64,000 nt of DNA from Mycobacterium sp. DL440 (GTDB taxonomy: Bacteria > Actinomycetota > Actinomycetes > Mycobacteriales > Mycobacteriaceae). The position numbers and the translations under genes were made by a program. The notes beneath the pieces are model-generated. The model did no database searches. It worked only from the letters and a program-made list of their open reading frames with translations, and was not told the DNA's origin. Below are positions 15,188 through 24,332 of this stretch, in pieces (position 1 is the stretch's first letter; the number at the start of each line of letters is the position of its first letter). The stretch covers positions 124,001 through 188,000 of the forward strand of contig NZ_CP050191.1 in assembly GCF_011745145.1 (NCBI RefSeq). Direction: 5' to 3'.

Positions 15188-16869
15188 CCGACACGATGTG
15201 GTGGAAATCGGCTGTCGTCTATCAGATCTATCCACGCAGCTTCGCCGACTCGAACGGCGACGGGGTCGGTGATCTGGGCGGAATCCTTGAGCGCCTTGAC
15301 TATTTGTCCGAGCTCGGCGTTGACGTGATCTGGTTGTCGCCGATCTACCGTTCACCGCACGCCGACAACGGTTACGACATCAGTGACTACCGCGACATCG
15401 ACCCGCTGTTCGGGACGTTGGGCGATGTCGACGAGCTGATCGCTCAGCTACACGCCCGCGGGATGAAGCTGGTGATGGACCTGGTGGTCAACCACACCTC
15501 CGACGAGCACCCGTGGTTCGTCGAATCGCGTTCATCACGGGACAACCCCAAGCGGGATTGGTACATCTGGCGCGATGCCCGCGACGGTGTTGAACCGAAC
15601 AACTGGGGCTCGTTCTTCAGCGGACCGGCGTGGACCTGGGAGCCGGACACCGGCCAGTACTACCTGCACCTGTTCGACCGAAAGCAACCCGACCTGAACT
15701 GGGAGAACGCCCAGGTCCGAAAAGCCGTCCAGGACATCATGGTGTGGTGGTTGGACCGCGGGGTCGACGGCTTCCGCATGGACGTCATCAATTTCATCTC
15801 CAAGGCCGACGGGCTCCCCGATGTGCCCGCTGATCCGCTGCAGCGGTACGTCATCGCCTACGACGGATTCGTCGACGGACCGCGCGTGCATGCCTACCTT
15901 GCCGAGATGACCCGCAACGTGTTTGGTGACCGTGACGGCGAGTTCCTCACCGTCGGTGAGATGCCGGGCGTGACGCCCGAGCAAGCCCGGCTCTACACCG
16001 ATCCGGCCCGGGGTGAGTTGGACATGGTCTTTCAGTTCGAGCATGTGTCCGTCGACCAGGGACCTGCGGGCAAGTTCGACCCTCGCGGACTCGACCTGAT
16101 CGCCCTGAAGACCACGCTGCACCGCTGGCAGGCCGCGCTGGCCGAAACCGGGTGGAACAGCCTGTACTGGAACAACCACGATCAGCCCCGCGTGGTGTCC
16201 CGGTTCGGCGACGACGACCCCGCGTACCGGGCTGCCTCGGCCAAGGCGCTCGCCACCGTGCTGCACGGCATGCGCGGTACCCCGTTCGTCTATCAAGGCG
16301 AAGAACTCGGCATGACGAACTATCCATTCCGAAATCCGCAGGACCACAAAGACCTTGAGGCCGTCAACTACTACAACGGCGTGGTCGATCTGGGTGGCGA
16401 TGCGGCGGCGGCGCTGGCCGGGCTGGCAAAGATGAGCCGCGACAACGCCCGCACGCCCATGCAATGGGATGGGGGACCGGGTGCCGGATTCAGCACCGGT
16501 GAGCCGTGGCTGCCGGTCAACCCCAACCACAGCTGGCTGAACGCCGAGGCCCAAACCGGTGCAGCGGATTCGGTGTTCGCGCACTATCGAGCTCTTATTC
16601 GGCTGCGCCACGAAATGCCCGTCTTCGCCGATGGCGACTTCACGCCGCTGATGGCAGACGACCCGCAGATCTGGGCCTACACCCGGATTACAGCGGATAG
16701 CAGGCTCCTGGTGATCGCCAATTGCAGCCGCGAGCCGCGGACAGTCGACATCGGACCGGACTGGACCTCGGCCGAGCTGTTGCTCGGTAACCTTCCCGGG
16801 ACTGGCGTCGCGTCGACGTCACTCGAGCTTCTCGGGTGGGACGCACGGATCTACTCTGTTGGGGAGTAA
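15184..16869 (+). CDS. GH13 alpha-glucosidase / oligo-1,6-glucosidase
   Basis: The 561-aa protein is a full-length GH13_31-type enzyme: WWKSAVVYQIYPRSFADSNGDGVGD at the start, DLVVNHTSDEHPWF (region I), GVDGFRMDVINF with the nucleophile aspartate (region II), LTVGEMPG with the acid/base glutamate (region III) and WNNHDQPRVVSRFGDD (region IV). It hydrolyses alpha-glucosidic ends of short oligosaccharides; an alpha-1,1 or alpha-1,6 preference cannot be settled by eye. No signal peptide, so it acts in the cytoplasm. The ATG overlaps the glycosyltransferase stop (ATGA). Confidence 0.92.
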   Translation: MTDTMWWKSAVVYQIYPRSFADSNGDGVGDLGGILERLDYLSELGVDVIWLSPIYRSPHADNGYDISDYRDIDPLFGTLGDVDELIAQLHARGMKLVMDLVVNHTSDEHPWFVESRSSRDNPKRDWYIWRDARDGVEPNNWGSFFSGPAWTWEPDTGQYYLHLFDRKQPDLNWENAQVRKAVQDIMVWWLDRGVDGFRMDVINFISKADGLPDVPADPLQRYVIAYDGFVDGPRVHAYLAEMTRNVFGDRDGEFLTVGEMPGVTPEQARLYTDPARGELDMVFQFEHVSVDQGPAGKFDPRGLDLIALKTTLHRWQAALAETGWNSLYWNNHDQPRVVSRFGDDDPAYRAASAKALATVLHGMRGTPFVYQGEELGMTNYPFRNPQDHKDLEAVNYYNGVVDLGGDAAAALAGLAKMSRDNARTPMQWDGGPGAGFSTGEPWLPVNPNHSWLNAEAQTGAADSVFAHYRALIRLRHEMPVFADGDFTPLMADDPQIWAYTRITADSRLLVIANCSREPRTVDIGPDWTSAELLLGNLPGTGVASTSLELLGWDARIYSVGE

Positions 16870-16955
16870 GTGCTTTTGCCCCTCGGCTCTCCAGCGTCCT
16901 TGCCATAACACTGCAGTCACATCGGCCACATCGGCACCGGGAAGGGGGACGGCCA

Positions 16956-17024
16956 GTGGATTCGAATCGTGATATCACCGGCGATACCACTGTTATAGAT
17001 CGCGGTCACGAGCCATCTGCCTAG
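16956..17024 (+). CDS. Possible 22-aa peptide
   Basis: A GTG preceded at 7 nt by AAGGGGGAC opens a 22-codon frame (VDSNRDITGDTTVIDRGHEP...). The ribosome site is better than for most shadow frames, but there is no other support and no homologue is recognised. Confidence 0.2.
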   Translation: MDSNRDITGDTTVIDRGHEPSA

Positions 17025-17059
17025 CGTCGGCATCTCGACGCCGATGCAACTCAGGCCGG

Positions 17060-18037
17060 CTACCACGTCCCGTCGGCGACCGCGTCGGGGCTATCGCCGC
17101 CGAGTGTGATCACCGTGGCTTGGTCGACGGGCACAAACGGGTTCTCCTCGGTGCCAAGCATTTTGCCGACACTCTTGACGCGTGCCAAGGCCTCGGACGG
17201 GGCGAGGTCGCTCGCGTCGGCGTGGTAAAAATCGAACCACGGCAGACCTGCGCGTACGTAAGCCTCCCGGTCGATCGGTGTCGGTGGCGGTAGCTCTCCG
17301 GTGATGGCGGTCCACTGGGCGGCCGAGCACAAGTGGACGAAGACCCGCGGGGCGCTGCTCTCGTCGTAGTCGGACAGTGGGCGGTCATCGGCGTAGACCT
17401 CCTGCCGCATCCGCCCGCCGGCCCCCAGTCCCATGCTCGCCGACGGAGCGGGGAGCATTCCATCCCCCAGCGTTGCCGGCCCACACTCCACCCGCAGCGT
17501 CTGCGCGGCATGCCACTCGTCAAGGGCCTGCGGTATCAGACCGACGGCCCGTAGTTGGACTCCGCCATGCGTCTCCTCCCCAGTGACCTGTCCTTCGACA
17601 GTGGCGCCTGAGCCTAGGGGGGCGGCAACAAACTGGCGAATGAATCCGTCGCCCGCGTTGATGCCGTCGAGCCACGGCTGATCGGGTAGCGCTACATAAT
17701 TCTGCGGATCGCCGACGAGGTGATCGATCCAGGGCAAACCGCTGACCGCGCAGACCTTGCCGATACCGACCTGCAAAGCCGCGGGTTGGGACGCGTCGAA
17801 CGACAGCCACATCGCCTCGCGCTGGTAGATCGGCAGCATGACACCGCCCCGTGAAAGCCACTCGGCTGGTGCGGTGTCGGGGTAGTCCGCGACCCGGCGC
17901 AGCGGAAACCGGCCCAGACCGGGAGGCAGCGGATGCAGCCCGGTCTCGGGGATTCGTAGGGTCCGCTGAAACTGCACGGTCACCGGACCCAGCACCAACC
18001 GGTCCCCGATGATCTCTACCGGTGCCTTACGCGTCAT
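17060..18037 (-). CDS. Hypothetical protein
   Basis: I chose ATG 18037 (MTRKAPVEIIGDRLVLGPVTVQF), which follows GATAGGGGTAG; the 40 extra upstream codons in frame look non-coding. The 325-aa protein has no signal peptide or membrane segment. The N-terminal half ends in WLSRGGVMLPIYQREAMWLSF; the second half has WLDGINAGDGFIRQFVAAPLGSG and ARVKSVGKMLG. I recognise it as a type of conserved actinobacterial protein annotated without function. It stands alone between the glucosidase and a divergent secreted protein gene. Confidence 0.6.
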   Translation of the reverse strand: MTRKAPVEIIGDRLVLGPVTVQFQRTLRIPETGLHPLPPGLGRFPLRRVADYPDTAPAEWLSRGGVMLPIYQREAMWLSFDASQPAALQVGIGKVCAVSGLPWIDHLVGDPQNYVALPDQPWLDGINAGDGFIRQFVAAPLGSGATVEGQVTGEETHGGVQLRAVGLIPQALDEWHAAQTLRVECGPATLGDGMLPAPSASMGLGAGGRMRQEVYADDRPLSDYDESSAPRVFVHLCSAAQWTAITGELPPPTPIDREAYVRAGLPWFDFYHADASDLAPSEALARVKSVGKMLGTEENPFVPVDQATVITLGGDSPDAVADGTW

Positions 18038-18248
18038 GACTACCCCTATCTCGGATTGCTGCCGATATGAATAGCACCGGGCACCGACACGCTTGAGCGC
18101 GAACATCAGCCTGGAACAGTGGCGGATCCTGCCGACGCTGATGGACTTCTTGACCAACTCTGATCGGCGGTACCCCGGCTACAACGAGCGACAGACTTGT
18201 CGGTGCCTGGTGCGACGATCTCCGGTTGCTTTGAACCAGGAGAGAAAC

Positions 18249-18632
18249 ATGATCAGGTCCTTGGCTGTGTCCGCGGCTGCCGTAGCCGCCGCTGTGTCGA
18301 TGGTGTTCGCGCCGGCCGCGAGTGCGACGCCGGGTTGCGAGTCCGTCCCGTGGGGATTCTTGGGTAGCCAGCTACGCACACTGTGTGACGGGCCAATGCT
18401 GGCCGACGGCAGCTGGATGCGGGCCAGAGTGATCTGGGTTCCTGCGCATCAGGTGCCGTTCCGCTGCACCTACAGCACCTATAGCAGCTCCTGCTCCGGC
18501 GGCTACTTCGTCGACGATTCGGTGGTCAGTGCGGAGCAGTACCCGGTGCGGCCCGAGACCGTGCTGCCCGACGAGCCGGGCTACCTCGGGCCGGCGGCAC
18601 CGGTGCAGAACCTGGGTACGCCCTTGTACTGA
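18249..18632 (+). CDS. Secreted CDGP-family small protein
   Basis: The 127-aa product starts at ATG 18249, preceded by AGGAGAGAAA. Residues 1-29 (MIRSLAVSAAAVAAAVSMVFAPAASA) form a Sec signal peptide with ASA cleavage site. The mature part contains the LCDGP motif that names this mycobacterial family, with cysteines at positions consistent with disulfide bonds (PGCES, LCDGP, RCTYS, SSCSG). Function unknown; located outside the cytoplasm. Confidence 0.8.
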   Translation: MIRSLAVSAAAVAAAVSMVFAPAASATPGCESVPWGFLGSQLRTLCDGPMLADGSWMRARVIWVPAHQVPFRCTYSTYSSSCSGGYFVDDSVVSAEQYPVRPETVLPDEPGYLGPAAPVQNLGTPLY

Positions 18633-18862
18633 GCGTCAGATCAGCCGTGCTGCACGAGTACCACCGACACCGAACGCATGGGTGTGACGCGACAAGCCGT
18701 GGGGAATTAGATTCGCGGCGAACGGCTTTGAGTGGTTCCGTTTCCGGCGCCGGCGCATCTGGCCGCCGGTGGGCTGTGGCTGTGGGATGACGTCGTCGAC
18801 TGGTGTCGCGTGAGCGAGTACGTGGGCGAGGATAGTGGCTTGGACTACCCGTCGATGGAGGA

Positions 18863-20152
18863 TCACCCCGCGATCGGGCGACGCACCTCCAGTTGCGCAA
18901 GGTCTGCTGCAATACGTCCGGCCGCCCATCCAGCGCCGCTGGAGGCCAACATTTCACGGGGAACAGTCGCTGGGAAGAGCCGGTCGGTGAGTTCATCGGT
19001 AGCCTGGCTGCGCGCTGCCAGCACGGGAAGCAGCGTTCCGCGTTCCACTTCCGTGGCGACCGTCGCTGAGGTCGCGGTAAGGCGTTCACCGACGCGTGTG
19101 GCATAGGAGAGAAGAAATGATTGACGAAACGACCGCGTCCGGGCCTGTCCGTTGCGGGTTTCTCGTCCAGCGGTCAGCATCGCCCGGTTGGCTTGTACCA
19201 ATAGTGAAGTAGACAGCAGCTCAACGAATTCCAGGTCGCAGTCGGCGCCGATGACTGCGACGAACCCGATCTTCTCCGCGCACACCATGCGGCACCGGTT
19301 GGCTGTCGCCACGGACTGCACCAGTGCCGCCTTGGCGCTGACGTAGGGGCTGTCGATCCAGATCCGCCGAGCGATGGCCTCCGCCGTGCGACCACGTTCA
19401 TGATCGCGAATCGCGTGGTGCAACGAGTACCTGCTCATCAGTTCTTGCGCCTTGGCGGACAGAGCTTCAGCTTCTTCGGGGAACTGGGTGGCCTCGGCCT
19501 TGGCCAGCAGCGCGCGCACCCGGCTGAGCGCTTTCGCGTCAGATGGATTCACTGCGACCGACGAATGTTGGTGCGCGCCGGGCAACGGCAGCAACGGTTC
19601 CAGGATCGGAAGGGTTCCCAGGAGTCGCAGCACCTTCAGCACGACCGTTATAGCGGCCTGATCGTCGACAGCATGCCGATCAGCCCAGTCCCACATCTGC
19701 GGAGTGCTGTGGTCGGTCCTCGCGGACAACGCGGTGAGCTCGGCGCGCCATCGCGGGTGCAGTGCGGTGACGGGATAGCGCCGGGACTCGAGGACGATAG
19801 CCTCGTCCAGATAGCTGGTAGCCGATGCGTCGAGACGGCGACGAGCGAACTCGTGGAGGTCATTCGGTGACCAACCCGCCTGCCACGCCTTGTTGATGGC
19901 GCCGGTCATGGCACCGTCGGCGGCCAGGTCGAGATCGTGCGCATTTCCGCGACAGTCGTCGAGCAGTTCGGCGGCGTGGGATTCCGCGTCGTGGTCGGGA
20001 CACATCGCGCAGTGGTACAGCCGTGCAATGAGCTGGTCGAGTATGGCGACGCGGTCGTACTCGGGATCGGGGTTCCAGCGTTGTTGTTGGGACGACGTGC
20101 GCCGGCGGTTCTTCTGCTTGGCGGCGCGCTTTTGGCGGTTGCGGCGGCTCAT
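18863..20152 (-). CDS. DUF2786 domain protein
   Basis: Translation from ATG 20152 gives MSRRNRQKRAAKQKNRRR, a strongly basic N-terminus that probably contacts nucleic acid. Around residues 205-250 lies the DUF2786 motif (SRVRALLAKAEATQFPEEAE... SRYSLHH). A later region (SYATRVGERLTATSATVATE) completes the usual 430-aa length. Function is not established; the domain also occurs in phage and mobile-element proteins. An upstream in-frame start at 20230 would add 26 residues of poor quality. Confidence 0.75.
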   Translation of the reverse strand: MSRRNRQKRAAKQKNRRRTSSQQQRWNPDPEYDRVAILDQLIARLYHCAMCPDHDAESHAAELLDDCRGNAHDLDLAADGAMTGAINKAWQAGWSPNDLHEFARRRLDASATSYLDEAIVLESRRYPVTALHPRWRAELTALSARTDHSTPQMWDWADRHAVDDQAAITVVLKVLRLLGTLPILEPLLPLPGAHQHSSVAVNPSDAKALSRVRALLAKAEATQFPEEAEALSAKAQELMSRYSLHHAIRDHERGRTAEAIARRIWIDSPYVSAKAALVQSVATANRCRMVCAEKIGFVAVIGADCDLEFVELLSTSLLVQANRAMLTAGRETRNGQARTRSFRQSFLLSYATRVGERLTATSATVATEVERGTLLPVLAARSQATDELTDRLFPATVPREMLASSGAGWAAGRIAADLAQLEVRRPIAG

Positions 20153-20394
20153 GCCCGGATACTGCCGGACGGCTGCGACACGTTCGGCCGACTGGCCCCC
20201 GGGCGACGCCGCCGTGCACGATGTCGACACCAGCGAGTCCCGGCTGTCGAAAACAACGAGCAGAAGCGATTCAAGTCTGTCGAAAATGCAGGTTCAGGTC
20301 ATGCTCGTCCATCGTGTCCACGTTACGGACGCCGGGCTGGCAGACCGACAGGGCGGCGCAGAGTCTTCGTGATTTCGCGACCGAAGTGGACAGT

Positions 20395-20786
20395 CCGAAG
20401 CACGGCAACCCTTCCGCACTGGCTGTGGTGACGGCCACCGGTGGTGGCGGAAAACGAACCGACGACCTGTGTCTGTGGGCCGAGGACTCGGCCCTCCCGG
20501 TGAAGAGCGCCAGCCCGGCACCGCCGATATCGCGGACTTCGCGCGAAAGTTGGTGGCGCGTGGACGGATTCTGCCGGCACTCGGTGTCGACGAGGGCCAG
20601 CCCGTCGCGTTCTGGCGGCCAGTCATCCAGGGCGCCGAAGTGATGGAACTGAACGCGATCATCGCGGCCATGCCGCCGGTGTGCCGGGCGGAATCGGATG
20701 CTCCACGAGCACCGGATTTCGCTTTCGTCACGGTCTGGGCCTACGCCGAGCTCAACGACTTCGTGGACGCTGACTCAGGTGTGTGA
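20395..20786 (+). pseudogene. Remnant of the N-terminal part of a SNF2-family (HelZ-like) helicase
   Basis: In one plus frame the region gives ADFARKLVARGRILPALG, VAFWRPVIQGAEVMEL and AAMPPVCRAES, blocks I know from the N-terminal domain of mycobacterial SNF2 helicases such as Rv2101. An upstream piece (LCLWAEDSALP) is in another frame. No ATPase motifs follow: the frame stops at 20786 and runs into the opposite-strand gene. It is therefore a truncated, frameshifted relic. Confidence 0.55.
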
Positions 20787-21278
20787 GGCCCCGACCACCT
20801 CCACGTCTGAGGTCCAATTCGCTATTCCGCGTCGTATTGCGGCGTAGTTTGGGCTGCCATAGTCAGGCGGTGCTGTCCCTTCAAGCCCGTTTATCCGTAC
20901 AGAGTACAGCGATGCCGAATTGGTGGTGATTGACAACGAACCACCCGGAGACGTCTTTAATTCAAGCGTGAAGTCTGATTCTGTACGCAGTGGAGTTGAG
21001 CTGATAATCGTCCAGGCGGTCCTCTCTCCTCGGCGGTCAGTTTGATTCCATGAGTAGTGGATCACGTTGCGTGCCACCAGTAGTGCGGTGCTTGTCTCTG
21101 TAATTCTCTCCGCAAGACGCATCTCTAAAGCAACCCCGAGTACGGACCGAATTCCGTCGTACCTTACTTCAAGAATCTGCGCCTCAAGGAGTGCATCTTC
21201 TTCCGACAACGGATCAGGTGTGACGGTGCCGTTGGTCACTAGCGGCTCAAGGAAGAATAAATCATCCAACGTCGGCAT
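20775..21278 (-). CDS. Candidate immunity protein for the adjacent ESX toxin
   Basis: The 167-aa protein MPTLDDLFFLEPLVTNG... is soluble and beta-rich with no catalytic motif (EVRYDGIRSVLGVALEMR, ARNVIHYSWNQTDRRGERTAW, EVVGASHT). It starts 9 bp after the WXG toxin gene on the same strand, where immunity genes normally sit. Its GC content is lower than that of the flanking genes. The family resembles small proteins encoded after mycobacterial WXG toxins, but I cannot name it. Confidence 0.5.
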   Translation of the reverse strand: MPTLDDLFFLEPLVTNGTVTPDPLSEEDALLEAQILEVRYDGIRSVLGVALEMRLAERITETSTALLVARNVIHYSWNQTDRRGERTAWTIISSTPLRTESDFTLELKTSPGGSLSITTNSASLYSVRINGLEGTAPPDYGSPNYAAIRRGIANWTSDVEVVGASHT

Positions 21279-21287
21279 ACTTCAGTC

Positions 21288-22412
21288 CTAACCTAAAGGG
21301 ATGTGCCAGTACGGGTCTGCGCGGCTGATTGTCTGGCCTGTGATCGGATTGACTGCCTGGCCTGCGCTATTTTCGTAGGATACGTATCCGTTCGGATACT
21401 GGTAGTTGCCAGTGGTTACTGGGTCCATGACGCGAACTCGGACCACTCGTGGGTCTAATACCCGACTCCCGGGAGGGATGTCATAGACCATGCCTTTGCC
21501 GTTATCAGTGACTGTTCCCGCGGCTCCCGGTGGGACAGCGGGCAAGGACTCATTTCCGGGACCCGCAACAGTCTCAGGCCTCGGATGTCCTGAGTTTCCG
21601 GGAAGCGCGCCATCGGGGTAGATGCCGAAGTCGGCGAGTCTAGCTCGTAGCGCGGCTTGCTGAATGTCGAGGGATTCTCTCTCGGCGAGGCAGGCGTTGT
21701 ATTGGGGTACTGGGAGTGGCCCGACGATTGCTACGGAACACCTGCCGTTGTAGGAAGCGATGTCGAGGTTCAGCTTGTCCCACGCCGCTAGTGCCTGTTC
21801 CTTGGTCATGAGTCGCGGGTCGTCGGGAGCAGGTGCGGTCTTGAAGGTGACCGCCTGCACCGTGCCGTTTTCGTGGAACGTGAGTTCGTCTAGTGGGGCG
21901 AGTGCGGTGGTGATTTTGGCGGCGACCTCACCGTCGATGTTCACGAGTTTCTGTACTCGGGAGGTGATTTCAGTCGCGAAGGCGGTGGCTCGGGCCTGTC
22001 GGGCCTCGAATCCGCGCATCAGCGGACTCCATGACCGGTCGGTGACCGAGAAATCCTGCTCCACAGTGAACCCGGCCATCTGAGCTTCTTCGATGGCGTC
22101 GAGGACCTGGGCTTTAGCCCAGACGATTTCACCGGCGCCATGACGGGCGGCGGAAGCGGCGGTTTGCAGGCAGTCGACCGCAGAACGCACCTTGACCACA
22201 TCGCCCCACGCGCGGTCGGCTGCGGCGTCCGCTCCATCTCCTGTCCATGCAGTGCCGCCAGGCGAGAGGGTCTGGGTGTGCAGGGACTCGAAAGTGGATT
22301 CCCAGAGTTTCGCTGTTGTGGTCCAGTGGGTGTCGGCGGACTCCAGGTGCGGGACGTCGAAGGCTTCGATATCCGTGCGCGTCGGACTAGTGAACCCGTT
22401 GAGGGCGGGCAT
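21288..22412 (-). CDS. ESX-associated WXG-type toxin-like protein
   Basis: The 374-aa protein has an N-terminal helical region with a WTGDGADAA turn (WxG, about residue 56), a middle coiled region to about 210, a Pro/Gly linker, and a compact C-terminal domain (DIPPGSRVLDPRVVRVRVMDP... NGYVSYENSAGQAVNPITG... ADPYWHIPL). That C-terminal pattern recurs in mycobacterial ESX effectors; its activity is unknown. It follows the EspC-like gene by one base and precedes the immunity candidate by 9 bp, forming a three-gene operon on the minus strand. Confidence 0.65.
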   Translation of the reverse strand: MPALNGFTSPTRTDIEAFDVPHLESADTHWTTTAKLWESTFESLHTQTLSPGGTAWTGDGADAAADRAWGDVVKVRSAVDCLQTAASAARHGAGEIVWAKAQVLDAIEEAQMAGFTVEQDFSVTDRSWSPLMRGFEARQARATAFATEITSRVQKLVNIDGEVAAKITTALAPLDELTFHENGTVQAVTFKTAPAPDDPRLMTKEQALAAWDKLNLDIASYNGRCSVAIVGPLPVPQYNACLAERESLDIQQAALRARLADFGIYPDGALPGNSGHPRPETVAGPGNESLPAVPPGAAGTVTDNGKGMVYDIPPGSRVLDPRVVRVRVMDPVTTGNYQYPNGYVSYENSAGQAVNPITGQTISRADPYWHIPLG

Positions 22413-22413
22413 G

Positions 22414-22719
22414 TCAGACCTGTACGGTCTGGCCGATGTCGGCGATGCGCAGTGCCGAGTTACCGTCGGTGCTGACGTAGGAATCGGCGGCGGTACGCAC
22501 TTTTGCCCCGGTCGCCCTCGTGCGGGTGGCCAGGATGGATGCGGCGGCGGTGATCAGGCCGTGGCCCTGCTCGACCGCTATCGTGCTGGCCGAGACGGAC
22601 GATCTGGTAGCTGGGGGAGCGGTGGTGCCGGTCAGGACGGTTGCTGCGGTGTCTTGTGCGTCGGCGAGCTGGTGCAACCCAGCGTCGTCAACTTTGATGG
22701 CTTCCCCCACGGAGGACAC
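22414..22719 (-). CDS. EspC-like ESX secretion-associated protein
   Basis: The 101-aa helical protein MSSVGEAIKVDDAGLHQLAD... has a C-terminal SYVSTDGNSA, matching the YxxxD export signal, and the overall look of the EspC/DUF2580 family that accompanies ESX toxins. It is the first gene of the minus-strand module with the toxin (1-bp gap) and immunity candidate. Confidence 0.7.
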   Translation of the reverse strand: MSSVGEAIKVDDAGLHQLADAQDTAATVLTGTTAPPATRSSVSASTIAVEQGHGLITAAASILATRTRATGAKVRTAADSYVSTDGNSALRIADIGQTVQV

Positions 22720-22761
22720 TGTAGGACAGCGGGGTGCTGGTTAGGGCTATCTGCTGTCCCG

Positions 22762-23023
22762 ATGGTCTGGGCGTATTTGACGAGGAAGTACGGTGGTCCG
22801 GCACTGACTGCGGCGACCGCGGTGGCATCGCACTGGTCGCGGGTGCCGCTGGCGGTGGCGGGGGGGCTGGGCTATGGCAGAAGGAGGTGCGGCGTTGGGC
22901 CTCATGACGGGTCCGTTTGCGCCAGTTGCCGTCCCGGTATTCGCCGCTGCAGGTGGCCTTGCCGGAGGTTTCGGTGGGATCGAAATGGGCGAGTTTGTCG
23001 GGGAGGCTTTGTGTCCGAACTGA
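22762..23023 (+). pseudogene. Frameshifted fragment with a glycine-rich hydrophobic C-terminus
   Basis: One frame from ATG 22762 gives TRKYGGPALTAATAVASHW...AGGLGYG; the meaningful sequence then continues in the +1 frame from 22874 (MAEGGAALGLMTGPFAPV, then FAAAGGLAGGFGGIEMGE). The hydrophobic glycine-zipper tail is like those at the end of membrane-active toxins. The second part alone (22874-23023, 49 aa) could be a small gene overlapping the next start by 13 bases. A broken toxin tip is my preferred reading. Confidence 0.4.
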
Positions 23024-23793
23024 ACCTCCCCGAACCAGCGAACTGGGCCAAAGCCGGCAAGCACGCGTGGTGGGCGGGACTGGTCGTGTCTGTGGGGATG
23101 GCCTACTTCGTTGTCCGGGGGATCCTTGCCGGCCTGCGCGGCAACTACTTGACGACGGTTTTGATTTTCGGATTCGTCACGTTTCCAGTCCTGATGATGG
23201 CGGCGCTGTTGCTGGCGGCGGCGGGCCAGACGCGGACGCGGACCTCCAGCGACGCAACCGGGTTCACCGTGTGGCCGGATAAGCGGTTCAGCATGCTGTA
23301 TCTGACAGGCCTCGCGGTGATCAGCCCGTCGGCACTGCTGCTCGCGTTCTTCATCCCGCGTGGCGCGATCGACATTCCCATGTCGCGAGGGCTCCAAATC
23401 TTCTCGCCTGCGCTGTTCATAGCAGTTGTCGTGTTCGCGGTCATCGGCCTCATCAGCTGGGTGCGGCGCGGAGGAGTCGGATACCTCAAATTCAGCCCGG
23501 CAATGATTGAGATCGCCGATGTCATCAAGACCAGGGCGGTGGAATGGGATGACATTGTCGACATCAAGGATCATTCGGAGACCAAGGATGGCAAGACGGC
23601 CGGCAGGTCGGTGGTGCTGTGCCTACGCGATGGCAGCGAGAAGGTCATCGGTGGCCTGAGCATCTATGTCCCGACGGGCGTGCCGCTCTACTGGATGGTG
23701 CGGCACTACTGGCGACACCCAGCAGACCGCGCGGAGCTGATGGACTCGCGGGCGTCAGAGCGGTTGCGCGACGGACAGTTCGATCTCAAGTAG
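23011..23793 (+). CDS. Membrane protein of unknown function beside ESX genes
   Basis: The 260-aa protein starts with GTG 23011 (VSELNLPEPANWAKAGKHAWW). It has about four membrane segments (residues 22-40, 50-72, 95-115, 130-150) and then a cytoplasmic domain (FSPAMIEIADVIKTRAVEWDDIVDIKD) that looks like a PH-type fold. It directly follows and overlaps the fragment with a glycine-zipper tail. By analogy with membrane immunity proteins of pore-forming toxins it may be the immunity partner (inference only). Confidence 0.55.
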   Translation: MSELNLPEPANWAKAGKHAWWAGLVVSVGMAYFVVRGILAGLRGNYLTTVLIFGFVTFPVLMMAALLLAAAGQTRTRTSSDATGFTVWPDKRFSMLYLTGLAVISPSALLLAFFIPRGAIDIPMSRGLQIFSPALFIAVVVFAVIGLISWVRRGGVGYLKFSPAMIEIADVIKTRAVEWDDIVDIKDHSETKDGKTAGRSVVLCLRDGSEKVIGGLSIYVPTGVPLYWMVRHYWRHPADRAELMDSRASERLRDGQFDLK

Positions 23794-23845
23794 CGCTACC
23801 ACCCTGGCTGTCCGTGGGGATGACGGGTATGGGTTCCCAAAGTGG

Positions 23846-24214
23846 GTGACTGAGCTGGATGTGTCGATCGACTCAGATCGGACGGTCGGTCGCGTGGCGA
23901 ATGATGCCGGCGGGGTGGACCTGGCGCTCTCTGCTGTCACCCCACATCAGTCGAAGTATGCGACGGGGGAGCGGGTTTCGACCCTCACGTCCTACACATC
24001 CATGGGCGGTGCCTGGCACTCCACGCTGAGGCACACCAACGTGCTGTCGGCCGGGACGGCACGGTTCCCTCGCGGTGTGGACCTACAGGTCGGGCAGGGG
24101 CGCATGGCTGATGACGTGCGGGCACTCAAACCGCTCAAGACCATCCAGCTCGATGTCGTCACCGAAGGCCAACTCAGCCTGCACATGCCGGTACCAGTGT
24201 CGGTGCGAGACTGA
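23846..24214 (+). CDS. Hypothetical protein, possibly the remainder of a longer gene
   Basis: The first in-frame start codon is GTG 23846 (VTELDVSIDSDRTVG), giving 122 aa. The same frame stays open upstream with plausible sequence (DDGYGFPKWVTELDV), so a start may have been lost. Later blocks are TSMGGAWHSTLRHTNV and AGTARFPRGVDLQVGQG. A related decayed piece lies at 3791-3840. No function recognised. Confidence 0.4.
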   Translation: MTELDVSIDSDRTVGRVANDAGGVDLALSAVTPHQSKYATGERVSTLTSYTSMGGAWHSTLRHTNVLSAGTARFPRGVDLQVGQGRMADDVRALKPLKTIQLDVVTEGQLSLHMPVPVSVRD

Positions 24215-24332
24215 TCGGTCCGAGGTGGGCACCTGGTATGGGCTTTTGACGCTCGTCAAAGTTCTTGACGATGTCGGACCACCGACGTGACGTCGGGAAA
24301 CTCGCCGCGTTACAGGTGACCTTGCGCGGGTT

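Noticed and set aside
22192..23010. 5' extension of the membrane-protein frame (start at 22192)
   Set aside because: It runs antisense through the toxin and EspC-like genes and has random composition; the real start is GTG 23011.
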